From positions 1 to 52,328 of the forward strand of contig NZ_FQXR01000018.1 in the NCBI RefSeq assembly GCF_900130025.1: a DNA stretch of 52,328 nucleotides, in the 5' to 3' direction. Source of the DNA: Sporanaerobacter acetigenes DSM 13106 (GTDB lineage: Bacteria; Bacillota; Clostridia; Tissierellales; Sporanaerobacteraceae). The position numbers and the translations under genes are program-made. Shown one piece after another: positions 25,525 through 33,139 of the stretch. Each line of letters begins with the position of its first letter. The stretch's first letter is position 1. The notes below the pieces were generated by a model. That model was not told the origin of the DNA. It saw nothing but the letters and a program-made list of their open reading frames with translations, and ran no database searches.

Positions 25525-25956
25525 ATGAATGCTAAGGAATATTTATCTCAAGCTATGTGGCTTGATAAGATGATAGATAATAAAATAAGACATAAGGAAA
25601 GTTTGGAAGCATTGGCTGAAAGAGTCTCCGTAGATTTTTCAAGGGAGAAAGTATCTGGTGGAACTGGCAGTACAACTCCTATGGAAGATGCTGTAGTTAA
25701 GTTAATAGATTTAAGTTACGAGATAAATGATGATATAGATAAACTAGTGGATTTAAAAAGAGAAATACTAGAAACTATAAGCCTTGTAGAAGATTATAGA
25801 TATAGATCAGTTCTTGAAATGAGATATATTAATGGACTAAAATGGGATGATATAGTAAAATACTCAGGCTATGATAGAAGATATCTTTTAAAATTACATG
25901 GAAAAGCTTTAATAGAAATAGAGAAGATTATAAAAGAGGACACTAAAAGACACTAG
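25525..25956 (+). CDS. DUF1492 phage regulator, sigma region-4-like
   Basis: 143 residues. An N-terminal helical region is followed by a sigma-like helix-turn-helix (RSVLEMRYINGLKWDDIVKY, then SGYDRRYLLKLHGKAL). This family corresponds in position and domain to late-gene activators such as ArpU/RinA. It is the last gene before a structured non-coding stretch and the packaging genes, fitting a role in switching on late transcription. Confidence 0.75.
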   Translation: MNAKEYLSQAMWLDKMIDNKIRHKESLEALAERVSVDFSREKVSGGTGSTTPMEDAVVKLIDLSYEINDDIDKLVDLKREILETISLVEDYRYRSVLEMRYINGLKWDDIVKYSGYDRRYLLKLHGKALIEIEKIIKEDTKRH

Positions 25957-26021
25957 AAGACACCTAACATATGTGCTATAGTATAAGATGTAAAGGTATA
26001 GAAAATTATTAAGAGCACCAT

Positions 26022-26120
26022 ATGCTGTTTGAATAGGCCAAGGTTATATCGAATCGATTCCAAGGAAACGCAGCATTCTTGAATACAAGCCCTTAGGGAG
26101 GAAACTCTCAGGGGCTTTTT
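26022..26120 (+). ncRNA. Structured leader with intrinsic terminator before late genes
   Basis: ATGCTG-TTT (26022-26030) pairs with AAACG-CAGCAT (26066-26076), enclosing an AATCGATT palindrome. It is followed by a terminator: AAGCCC (26087-26092) with GGGCTT (26112-26117), an extra GAG/CTC pairing and a T run. The stretch 25957-26148 has no ORF. It lies directly after the late regulator and before the small Cys protein and HNH genes, so it may be the leader on which late control acts. Confidence 0.4.
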
Positions 26121-26148
26121 CTATGCCCATTTTTAATGGAGGTGCTTT

Positions 26149-26340
26149 ATGATTAAATGTATATCATGTAAATTTGTTAAGGAAGATAAAGCTGCATCGG
26201 AAGGACAGTGGAAGGCTTATGAGTGTAGTAATCCTAAAAGTGAATACCATAAAGCTTTGTTAAATGTAACACCAGATGGAGGAATGCTTAGTAAAATATC
26301 TTGGCCAGGATGCCCTCATGGAGAAAGAAAGGTGATTTAA
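26149..26340 (+). CDS. Small conserved phage protein with CxxC motifs
   Basis: 63 residues. It has CISCKF, a mid C (YECSNP) and a late CPHGER, a possible zinc site of four cysteines. ATG 26149 follows GGAGGTG. It ends 2 bp before the HNH gene start. Function unknown. Confidence 0.6.
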   Translation: MIKCISCKFVKEDKAASEGQWKAYECSNPKSEYHKALLNVTPDGGMLSKISWPGCPHGERKVI

Positions 26341-26342
26341 AA

Positions 26343-26720
26343 ATGCCAAGAAAACCAAAGTACCCATGCAGGTATCCAGGATGTCCAGAACTAACAGAAG
26401 GAAGATACTGCAAGGCACATCAAAAAGAAATGGATAGAGAATACAATAGCAATAGACCATATAAGAAACTATACAACAGCAGTAGATGGCAAGGGCTAAG
26501 AAGATATGTCTTAAACAAACAACCTCTCTGTGTAGAGTGTTTGAAGGCTGGAGTAGTTACACCAGCAACAGTTGTAGACCATATAGAACCTCATAAAGGT
26601 AATGTAGACTTGTTTTGGGATGAGAATAACCTACAATCTTTGTGTAAGTCCTGCCATGATAGAAAGACTGCAAAGGAAGATGGTAGATGGAAAAGAAAAG
26701 TTTATACCTATGGCCCCTAG
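26343..26720 (+). CDS. HNH endonuclease
   Basis: 125 residues. N-terminal cysteine knuckles (CRYPGCPELTEGRYCKAH) and the HNH core CVECLKAG...VVDHIEPHKGN...NLQSLCKSCHDRKT. HNH proteins near terminase genes help package cos-type phage DNA. Here the nuclease lies about 4.3 kb before terS, farther than usual, because methyltransferase and amidoligase genes lie between. ATG 26343 follows AAAGGTGA. Confidence 0.88.
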   Translation: MPRKPKYPCRYPGCPELTEGRYCKAHQKEMDREYNSNRPYKKLYNSSRWQGLRRYVLNKQPLCVECLKAGVVTPATVVDHIEPHKGNVDLFWDENNLQSLCKSCHDRKTAKEDGRWKRKVYTYGP

Positions 26721-26746
26721 GGGGGTGAAATCTCTAAAACCTTATA

Positions 26747-26800
26747 GCCCAGGAACGGGGCGGCCCCCTCGTGCAAGAATTCGCAAAATTCCATAGGGGG
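26747..26800. other. GC-rich inverted-repeat patch, candidate cos site
   Basis: In otherwise AT-rich DNA, GGGGCGGCCCC (26757-26767) forms a perfect hairpin, followed by GTGC and by GAATT-CGCAA-AATTC, then GGGGGG. It lies in the gene-free gap just after the HNH gene, where cos sites of similar phages lie. The cleavage position cannot be read from the sequence. Confidence 0.35.
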
Positions 26801-26867
26801 GTATAGAAATTATAGTACCTATATATTTAGGGTGCTTTTTTTATGTTTAAAATTGGGGGTAGAAATA

Positions 26868-28109
26868 TTGAAAACAACAGAAGAATTAAAATTAATTAAT
26901 ATAGATGAGTTGATACCTTATGCTAACAATGCTAGGACTCATAGCAAAGACCAAATTAATAAATTGAGAAGTAGCCTTAGAGAATTTGGTTTTATAAATC
27001 CCATACTTATAGATAAGGACTATAACATAATAGCTGGCCATGGTAGAGTAATGGCAGCAAGGGAAGAAGGAATAAAAGAAGTACCTTGTGTGTTAGTGGA
27101 ACATTTAACAGAGGCCCAGAAGAAAGCATACATTTTAGCTGATAATAGACTGGCCATGGATGCAGGGTGGGATGATGAGATGTTAGTTTTGGAATTAGAA
27201 AACTTAAAAGAAATGGACTTTGATATGGACCTCACAGGTTTTGAAGCTGCAGAGATAGATGAACTTTTTAGTAATGTACATGATAAAGATGTGGAGGATG
27301 ATGATTTTGATGTAGATGCAGCTTTAGAGGAAGATACTATTTCAAAACAAGGTGATATTTGGCTTCTTGGAAGACATCGATTAATTTGTGGAGATAGTAC
27401 CAAAGCAGAAACTTATGAGAAGTTGATGGATGGAAAGAAAGCTAATTTATGTGTTACCGACCCACCATATAATGTAAATTACACTGCTGGAAGTGAAAAT
27501 GAGAGAACAATTAAGAATGATAATATGGAGGATAAAAAATTCTATGAGTTCCTTCTAACGGCATTTAAAAATGTGCTTGATGCTTTAGATGATGGTGCTG
27601 CAGCATATGTATTTCATGCAGACACAGAAGGGCTAAACTTTAGAAAGGCTTTCAAGGATGCAGGATTTCATCTTGCTAATGTTTGCATTTGGGCCAAGCA
27701 ATCACTGGTATTAGGCCGCTCTGATTACCAATGGCAACACGAGCCTATTCTCTATGGTTGGAAACCTACGGGAAAGCATAGATGGTATTCAGATAGAAAA
27801 CAAACAACTATCTGGAATTTTGATAGGCCCACAAAATCAGAACTTCATCCAACTATGAAGCCAGTACCTTTAGTAGCCTACCCAATTCAAAATAGCAGTA
27901 TGAGTAACTGTATTGTATTAGAGCCTTTTGCAGGTAGCGGTTCTACTTTAATTGCATGTGAGCAGACGGGAAGGATTTGTTATGCTGTGGAGCTAGATGA
28001 AAAATATGCAGATGTTATTGTGAAAAGATACATTGAGTATGTCGGCTCTGATGAGGAAGTTTTTCTAATAAGAGATGGAGAAAAAGTTAAATATAAGGAT
28101 ATGATATAA
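26868..28109 (+). CDS. ParB-like domain fused to a DNA adenine/cytosine-N4 methyltransferase
   Basis: About 413 residues. An N-terminal ParB-like nuclease/CTPase-type domain (IDELIPYANNARTHSKDQIN, then IIAGHGRVMAAREEG) is followed by a methyltransferase with DPPYN (198-202) before FAGSG (354-358), the order of the beta class. It probably methylates phage DNA and could protect it from host restriction, relevant beside two restriction systems. TTG 26868 is chosen for GGGGGT upstream; the in-frame GTG at 26832 has no ribosome site. Confidence 0.85.
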   Translation: MKTTEELKLINIDELIPYANNARTHSKDQINKLRSSLREFGFINPILIDKDYNIIAGHGRVMAAREEGIKEVPCVLVEHLTEAQKKAYILADNRLAMDAGWDDEMLVLELENLKEMDFDMDLTGFEAAEIDELFSNVHDKDVEDDDFDVDAALEEDTISKQGDIWLLGRHRLICGDSTKAETYEKLMDGKKANLCVTDPPYNVNYTAGSENERTIKNDNMEDKKFYEFLLTAFKNVLDALDDGAAAYVFHADTEGLNFRKAFKDAGFHLANVCIWAKQSLVLGRSDYQWQHEPILYGWKPTGKHRWYSDRKQTTIWNFDRPTKSELHPTMKPVPLVAYPIQNSSMSNCIVLEPFAGSGSTLIACEQTGRICYAVELDEKYADVIVKRYIEYVGSDEEVFLIRDGEKVKYKDMI

Positions 28110-28112
28110 CCC

Positions 28113-28143
28113 TTGCAATTTCCTGTATTTAGAGTGATATATG
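28113..28143 (+). promoter_or_regulatory. Promoter-like element, copy 1
   Basis: TTGCAA, 19 bp, then TATATG, with the shared core TTTAGAGTGATATAT. The same layout recurs at 29089-29119 before the amidoligase gene. The 19-bp spacing is long for sigma-A, so a phage-specific factor is possible. Confidence 0.4.
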
Positions 28144-28172
28144 TAAGTAACTTAAATACAGGAGGGATTTTT

Positions 28173-28886
28173 ATGGATAGAAAGGATATTGTAAAAGCAA
28201 TAAGTGAGCATTTTGGAGTAGAGTCAAAATATTTAGGAGCACCCAGCTTTGCTTATGAGATAAAAACTCCACAAGAAACTTATATTATTAACAGGGAGGG
28301 AAAGATTATGACATCTGCTGGAGAAGAGGTAGATCTAGAAAACTTGCTAACTGGTCCTGAAGCAGAAGATGAAATTACTAGCTACGAATTAGGAATACCT
28401 ATGGAAGGGCATACTGGCAGAACCTTAAGAAATTTAGTGAACATGATTTATAGTAAACAGCCTTTAATTAAAAAGGCATTAGGGTTAGAAGAAAATATAG
28501 TAGAGGATGATTTTGTAACCAAAATAAATGAACTATGTATTGATAGCTTAGAAAGTTTCAAAGAAGCATTAGAAGACATTGATGAAGGAAGCCACTTTGG
28601 AATTGATTTTGATTTTCAGGAAGAAACTATTACATTTAAATATTTAGAAAATGAAGCAGCCATTAAGCTCTTTGCTTTAATTAATAAAAATGCAAAGGTC
28701 CAAAAATATGCTTCAACTAAAGTGAAACCTACTGACAATGAAAAATACACATTTAGAACTTGGCTACTTCGTCTCGGGATGATTGGTGATGAATATAAAG
28801 AAACTAGGAAAGAACTTCTTAAAAACCTTTCAGGAAATGGAGCTTTTAGAAAACCTGAAAAGGAGGACTCTAGTCATGAAGCCTAA
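28173..28886 (+). CDS. Phage protein related to so-called virulence-related proteins
   Basis: About 237 residues. The start is ATG 28173 with GGAGGG upstream. The centre carries MEGHTGRTLRNLVNMIYSKQ, a signature of a family often labelled virulence-related in clostridial phages, with no known function. Its C-terminus (FRTWLLRLGMIGDEYKETRK, then GNGAFR) matches the C-terminus of the amidoligase two genes on (MRTWLNRMGLIGEEFKNCRE, then GSAAWR). The shared tail suggests a common partner or docking site. It has its own promoter-like element and overlaps the next gene. Confidence 0.65.
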   Translation: MDRKDIVKAISEHFGVESKYLGAPSFAYEIKTPQETYIINREGKIMTSAGEEVDLENLLTGPEAEDEITSYELGIPMEGHTGRTLRNLVNMIYSKQPLIKKALGLEENIVEDDFVTKINELCIDSLESFKEALEDIDEGSHFGIDFDFQEETITFKYLENEAAIKLFALINKNAKVQKYASTKVKPTDNEKYTFRTWLLRLGMIGDEYKETRKELLKNLSGNGAFRKPEKEDSSHEA

Positions 28887-29061
28887 ATGTAAACTGATAG
28901 GAGAGGATGGCAATATTTTTAATTTAATGGTAATTGCATCAAGAACTCTTAGAGAAGCTGATATGCATAAAGAAGCTGGTGAAATGATAGATAGAATAAC
29001 CAAATCAAAAAGCTACGATGAGGCTTTGGCAATAATCATGGAATATGTGGAAGTAGAATAA
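28876..29061 (+). CDS. Small phage protein of the amidoligase cassette
   Basis: 61 residues, ATG 28876 after AGGAGG, overlapping the previous gene by 11 nt. Starts KPKCKLIGEDGNIFNLMVIA and continues as helices. Similar short proteins accompany the upstream family in other phages. Function unknown; co-translation suggests a complex with its neighbour. Confidence 0.6.
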   Translation: MKPKCKLIGEDGNIFNLMVIASRTLREADMHKEAGEMIDRITKSKSYDEALAIIMEYVEVE

Positions 29062-29088
29062 AAAAACTGTATTTCTTTGATAAATGTC

Positions 29089-29119
29089 TTGCTAATTACC
29101 TCTTTTAGAGTGATATATA
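29089..29119 (+). promoter_or_regulatory. Promoter-like element, copy 2
   Basis: TTGCTA, 19 bp, then TATATA, sharing TTTAGAGTGATATAT with 28128-28142. It is 36 bp before the amidoligase start codon. The identical spacing in the two copies argues that they are read by the same factor. Confidence 0.4.
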
Positions 29120-29154
29120 TGTATAACAAAAACACACTGAAAGGGGATAAAACC

Positions 29155-30078
29155 ATGGCAGATAAGGAATTTTTAAAAACAAACTTTGGCATTGAGATAG
29201 AACTTACAGGAATCACAAGAGAAAGGGCAGCAAAAATTGTGGCGGAGCATTTACAGGGAAATATTAAAAAACAATATGATTACTACGATAGCTACAAGAT
29301 AACCGCACCAGATGGAAGGGCATGGAAAGTAATGTTTGACGGAAGCATTTACACCCAAAAGAAAGTAAACGGGCAAAAGGTAGCAGCAGGAAGAGAATAC
29401 AGCGTAGAGCTAGTAAGCCCAATTCTTAACTACGAAGAAGACATTAAAACCTTGCAGGAGATAATAAGAAAACTTAGAAAGGAAGGGGCCTTTTCCGAAA
29501 GGCAAAATTGCACAGGCATTCACATTCACCTAGATGGCACCGACCATACACCAAGAAGCATTAGAAACTTTATAAACATCATCTACGCTAGAAACGACCT
29601 ACTTTACGATAGCCTACAAATTGAAAGAGAAAGGATGCGTTACTGCAAGAAGATGGATGCAGACCTAGTAGAAAGAATGAATAAGAAAAAGCCTACAACC
29701 TTCAAAGAAATCGAGGACATTTGGTACCAAGGCTACGGCTCCAGTAGGGATAGACATTACCATGAAAGTAGGTACCATTTCCTAAACCTTCACAGCTTCT
29801 TCAACGGAGTAGGAACCGTAGAACTTAGAGGATTTAATGGAAACCTTCATGCAGGAAAGATTAGAAGCTACATTGTTTTGGCCCTAGCCATGAACTACCA
29901 AGCCTTAACCCAAAAGAGTGCCAGCACCAAGAAGCCACAAATTGAAAATCCAAAGTTTGCAATGAGAACTTGGCTAAATCGAATGGGGCTTATTGGGGAA
30001 GAATTCAAAAACTGCAGAGAGCACTTAACAAAGCACCTAGATGGAAGTGCAGCATGGAGATTTCAAAGAGCCGCATAG
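29155..30078 (+). CDS. Amidoligase-family enzyme (ATP-dependent peptide/amide ligase)
   Basis: 307 residues. The N-terminal FGIEIELTG (E14, E16) and downstream GREYSVELVSPIL, CTGIHIHLDGTD and LNLHSFFNGVGTVELRGFNG match the glutamine-synthetase-like amidoligase fold. The family is predicted to form amide links on peptides or proteins; in known gene neighbourhoods it pairs with gamma-glutamylcyclotransferases, as here (30222). ATG 29155 follows AAAGGGGA. Codon use is clearly richer in C/G-ending codons than in the genes around it (AACGACC, GGCTACGGC), so it may have been acquired separately. The substrate is unknown. Confidence 0.8.
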   Translation: MADKEFLKTNFGIEIELTGITRERAAKIVAEHLQGNIKKQYDYYDSYKITAPDGRAWKVMFDGSIYTQKKVNGQKVAAGREYSVELVSPILNYEEDIKTLQEIIRKLRKEGAFSERQNCTGIHIHLDGTDHTPRSIRNFINIIYARNDLLYDSLQIERERMRYCKKMDADLVERMNKKKPTTFKEIEDIWYQGYGSSRDRHYHESRYHFLNLHSFFNGVGTVELRGFNGNLHAGKIRSYIVLALAMNYQALTQKSASTKKPQIENPKFAMRTWLNRMGLIGEEFKNCREHLTKHLDGSAAWRFQRAA

Positions 30079-30137
30079 TTAGACTAAAAAGCGGCAGGCC
30101 TAAAAACCACTGGGGGGGAAACCCCTCTTAAGCTGGT

Positions 30138-30203
30138 AGAAGGACCCCCTCACCTAAAGTAAAGGGCACACAGGCGAGGTGTGGGGGAAATATTGGGCCT
30201 TCT
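30138..30203 (+). other. GC-rich structured intergenic RNA element
   Basis: The gap 30079-30221 holds a long interrupted stem: AGAAGG with CCTTCT (30138-30143, 30198-30203), enclosing CCCCC-T-CACCT (30145-30155) with AGGTG-T-GGGGG (30177-30187). An adjacent GGGGGGG-AAA-CCCC lies just upstream. No T run follows, so it is not a simple terminator; it may stabilise or process the mRNA between the amidoligase and cyclotransferase genes. Confidence 0.45.
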
Positions 30204-30221
30204 GGAAAGGATGAATTAAGA

Positions 30222-30671
30222 ATGAAAAGATTATATGTTGCTTATGGTTCAAATCTTAATTTAAAACAAATGAGCTATCGATGTCCTACTGCCAAGGTTT
30301 ATGGAAAGGGAATAATTCATGGGTACAGGCTACTTTTTAAAGGCGCACCTGAAAATGCTTATCTGACAATTGAATCATACCAAGATGGGAAAGTGCCAGT
30401 GCTTATTTGGGAAGTTCAGCCTGAAGATGAAAAGGCACTAGATAGGTATGAAGGTTACCCTAGCTTTTATTACAAAGAAAACATTCAGGTAGAACTTGAA
30501 ACGGGAGAAATTGTAACTGCCATGGTTTACATTATGACCAATAAAATGAAAGATAGGATTCACTTAAATATGCCAAGTAAAAGATATTTGAATATAGTGA
30601 AACTTGGCTATGAAAGTGCAGGTTTTAACAAGGGCCTACTAGTAGAAGCTATAGAAACTAGCATAAAGTAG
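30222..30671 (+). CDS. Gamma-glutamylcyclotransferase (GGCT/AIG2-like)
   Basis: 149 residues. It has the substrate-loop motif YGSNL (8-12) and the catalytic glutamate E77 in DRYEGYP, characteristic of the GGCT fold that removes gamma-glutamyl groups as 5-oxoproline. Beside an amidoligase it likely reverses or trims a gamma-glutamyl-type tag; this follows known gene pairing and is inferred here. AAAGGA precedes ATG 30222. Confidence 0.85.
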   Translation: MKRLYVAYGSNLNLKQMSYRCPTAKVYGKGIIHGYRLLFKGAPENAYLTIESYQDGKVPVLIWEVQPEDEKALDRYEGYPSFYYKENIQVELETGEIVTAMVYIMTNKMKDRIHLNMPSKRYLNIVKLGYESAGFNKGLLVEAIETSIK

Positions 30672-30691
30672 TCAAATTGAGGCCCACACTT

Positions 30692-30725
30692 GCCCTGTAA
30701 GGCCTTTTTAAAGAGGCCTTGGGGC
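30692..30725 (+). other. Strong intercistronic hairpin
   Basis: GCCC-TGT-AAGGCCT pairs with AGGCCTT-G-GGGC. There is no T run on the 3' side (GGGGCAGC follows), so it is probably an mRNA stability or processing element, not a terminator. Confidence 0.4.
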
Positions 30726-30766
30726 AGCTACCCTAGTGATTTTATCAACTGGAAGGAGTGTTTTAA

Positions 30767-30979
30767 GTGGATAAATTTTTTACCCAAAAGTACTGCGATA
30801 GATGTGGTAAGGACTTGAAGAATGGAAGGATTATGTCTATGTTTAATGAAGACTGCATTTGCATGGAATGTAAAGATAAAGAAACTAAGGATAAAGATTA
30901 TGAAAAAGCAAGGGATAAAGAAATAGAAGAAGTAAAGAAAGGAAATTTAAACTATAAGGGAATTGGAAGGAAAAAATAG
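30767..30979 (+). CDS. Small zinc-ribbon phage protein
   Basis: 70 residues. CDRCGK and CICMECKD form a C-x2-C...C-x2-C ribbon (the last pair within CMEC), followed by a lysine-rich charged tail. GTG start with GGAAGGAG upstream. It lies just before terS. Function unknown. Confidence 0.6.
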   Translation: MDKFFTQKYCDRCGKDLKNGRIMSMFNEDCICMECKDKETKDKDYEKARDKEIEEVKKGNLNYKGIGRKK

Positions 30980-30992
30980 GATAATTAGAATA

Positions 30993-31013
30993 AGGGCCAA
31001 AGAGGCTCTTTTT
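30993..31013 (+). terminator. Intrinsic terminator before terS
   Basis: AGGGCC pairs with GGCTCT (one wobble) around a short loop and runs into TTTTT. It sits 30 bp before the terS start codon. The stem is short, so readthrough is likely. Confidence 0.45.
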
Positions 31014-31041
31014 CTTTACTATAAATTGGAGGTGGAAAGCA

Positions 31042-31512
31042 ATGGCGACACGAGGAAGAAAGCCAAAACCAACAGCCATAAAGGTCTTGGAAGGCAATCC
31101 TGGAAAAAGACCTTTAAATGAAAATGAACCAAAACCTGAAAGACAAGCTCCCGAATGTCCGTCATGGCTGGAGCCTGAAGCTAAGGCCGAATGGGAGCGA
31201 ATGGCTAAAACTATGGAGGCCATTGGAATACTCACTGAGGTGGATATGGCAGCTTTTGCTGGATACTGTCAAGCCTATGCTAGATGGAAAGAGGCGGAGG
31301 AATTTCTATCAAAGCATGGTACTATATTTAAAACCCCATCAGGATATATTCAACAGGTGCCGCAAGTATCAATTGCCCAGACATACCTTAAGGTTATGAA
31401 GGATTTCTGTTCTGAATTTGGACTTACTCCTGCTGCTCGTACAAGAATTCAGGTAAATACAGAAGATACTGATACTGATGATCCAATGGAAAACTTACTG
31501 AGGGTTAAATAA
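31042..31512 (+). CDS. terS: Terminase small subunit, P27 family
   Basis: 156 residues; recognises the phage packaging site and loads the large subunit. The start ATRGRKPKPTAIKVLEGNPG, then KRP is diagnostic of the P27 family, followed by a helical domain (PSWLEPEAKAEWERMAKTME). ATG 31042 follows GGAGGTGG; the stop TAA overlaps the terL ATG by one base. Confidence 0.92.
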   Translation: MATRGRKPKPTAIKVLEGNPGKRPLNENEPKPERQAPECPSWLEPEAKAEWERMAKTMEAIGILTEVDMAAFAGYCQAYARWKEAEEFLSKHGTIFKTPSGYIQQVPQVSIAQTYLKVMKDFCSEFGLTPAARTRIQVNTEDTDTDDPMENLLRVK

Positions 31513-33062
31513 TGTTTGATGAAAAGAAAGCTAAACGAGCAGTGAAATTTATTAATAACCTTAAACATACCAAAGGTGTATGGCATGGAGTACCTTTTGA
31601 CCTTTTGCCTTGGCAAGATAAAATCATACAGGACGTATTTGGTACTGTAAAAGTCGATGGCTATAGGAAATATAACACAGCTTATGTTGAAATTCCAAAG
31701 AAAAATGGAAAGAGTGAACTTGCTGCAGCCATAGCTTTATATCTAACTTGTGGTGATGGAGAATGGGGTGCTGAAGTTTATGGATGTGCAGCTGATAGGC
31801 AACAGGCATCTATTGTATTTGATGTAGCAGTAGACATGGTGGACCAAAGTCCTGCTTTAAAGAAAAGAATAAAGCCAATTCTATCTCAAAAGAGATTAGT
31901 TTATATGCCTACAGCTAGTTTCTATCAGGTATTATCTGCAGAAGCATTTACAAAGCATGGGCTTAATGTTCATGGAGTAATCTTTGATGAATTACATGCC
32001 CAGCCTAACAGACAACTTTATGATGTAATGACCAAAGGAAGTGGAGATGCTAGAAAGCAGCCACTTTTCTTTTTAATTACAACTGCTGGTACTGATAGAA
32101 ATTCTATTTGCTGGGAAGTTCATCAAAAGGCTGATGATATATTAAGAGGTAAAAAACATGATCCTACCTTTTACCCAGTTATTTATGGGATTGAAGATAG
32201 TGATGATTGGACAGATGAGGCGAACTGGTATAAAGCTAATCCATCCTTGGACCATACCATTGATATTGAAAAAGTAAGAGCAGCTTATATAAGTGCTAAA
32301 GAAAATCCAGCGGAAGAGAATATTTTTAGGCAACTTCGGCTTAATCAATGGGTGAAGCAATCAGTAAGATGGATGCCCATGGATATTTGGGAAAAGTGTT
32401 CATTTGAAGTTGACCCTGAAAAGCTAAAAGGTAGAGAGTGTTATGGTGGTCTTGACCTTTCAAGTTCCATTGATATAACAGCTTTTGTTTTAGTTTTTCC
32501 ACCCATACCTGATGATGATAAATATTATGTTCTTCCACACTTTTGGATACCAGAGGAGAACTTGGATTTAAGAGTTCGAAGGGATCATGTTCCTTATGAT
32601 ATTTGGGAACAACAAGGATATCTTCAAACAACTGAAGGAAATGTTATCCACTATGGCTTTATAGAAAGATTTATTGAGGAACTGGGAATGAACTACAATA
32701 TAAGGGAGATTGCCTTTGATAGGTGGGGAGCTGTACAAATGGTACAAAACCTAGAAGGATTAGGATTTACAGTAGTTCCCTTTGGACAGGGATTTAAGGA
32801 TATGAGTCCACCTACAAAAGAACTAATGAAGTTAACACTAGAAAAGAAAATAGCCCATGGAGGACACCCAGCCTTAACTTGGATGATGGATAACATTTAT
32901 GTAAGAACTGACCCAGCTGGAAATATAAAACCTGATAAAGAAAAAAGTACCGAGAAAATAGACGGTGCTGTGGCCCTTATAATGGCTTTGGATAGAGCAA
33001 TTAGGAATGAAGGGAATAATGGTGGAAGTGTATATGATGATAGAGGAATATTAGTATTTTAA
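31512..33062 (+). CDS. terL: Terminase large subunit
   Basis: 516 residues; ATP-driven DNA packaging motor and genome-cutting nuclease. The Walker A-type loop PKKNGKSE (62-69) and Walker B VIFDELHAQ (D159, E160) are intact. The nuclease half shows GLDLSSSIDITAF and a late acidic cluster (EKIDGAVALIMALD). It is of the P27-associated type common with HK97-like heads. The next packaging gene (portal) is displaced by the toxin cassette. Confidence 0.92.
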   Translation: MFDEKKAKRAVKFINNLKHTKGVWHGVPFDLLPWQDKIIQDVFGTVKVDGYRKYNTAYVEIPKKNGKSELAAAIALYLTCGDGEWGAEVYGCAADRQQASIVFDVAVDMVDQSPALKKRIKPILSQKRLVYMPTASFYQVLSAEAFTKHGLNVHGVIFDELHAQPNRQLYDVMTKGSGDARKQPLFFLITTAGTDRNSICWEVHQKADDILRGKKHDPTFYPVIYGIEDSDDWTDEANWYKANPSLDHTIDIEKVRAAYISAKENPAEENIFRQLRLNQWVKQSVRWMPMDIWEKCSFEVDPEKLKGRECYGGLDLSSSIDITAFVLVFPPIPDDDKYYVLPHFWIPEENLDLRVRRDHVPYDIWEQQGYLQTTEGNVIHYGFIERFIEELGMNYNIREIAFDRWGAVQMVQNLEGLGFTVVPFGQGFKDMSPPTKELMKLTLEKKIAHGGHPALTWMMDNIYVRTDPAGNIKPDKEKSTEKIDGAVALIMALDRAIRNEGNNGGSVYDDRGILVF

Positions 33063-33073
33063 GTTTCTTCATA

Positions 33074-33102
33074 TTGAACGATACATTTATTTAATGTATA
33101 AT
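33074..33102 (+). promoter_or_regulatory. Consensus sigma-A promoter of the MazF-like gene
   Basis: TTGAAC and TATAAT are exactly 17 bp apart, 37 bp before the start codon. It lies just after the terL stop. It would express the toxin-like gene independently of the phage late operon. Confidence 0.7.
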
Positions 33103-33139
33103 TATTTGAGAAACTGTTAAAAAGAGGGGGGTGGGGAGA

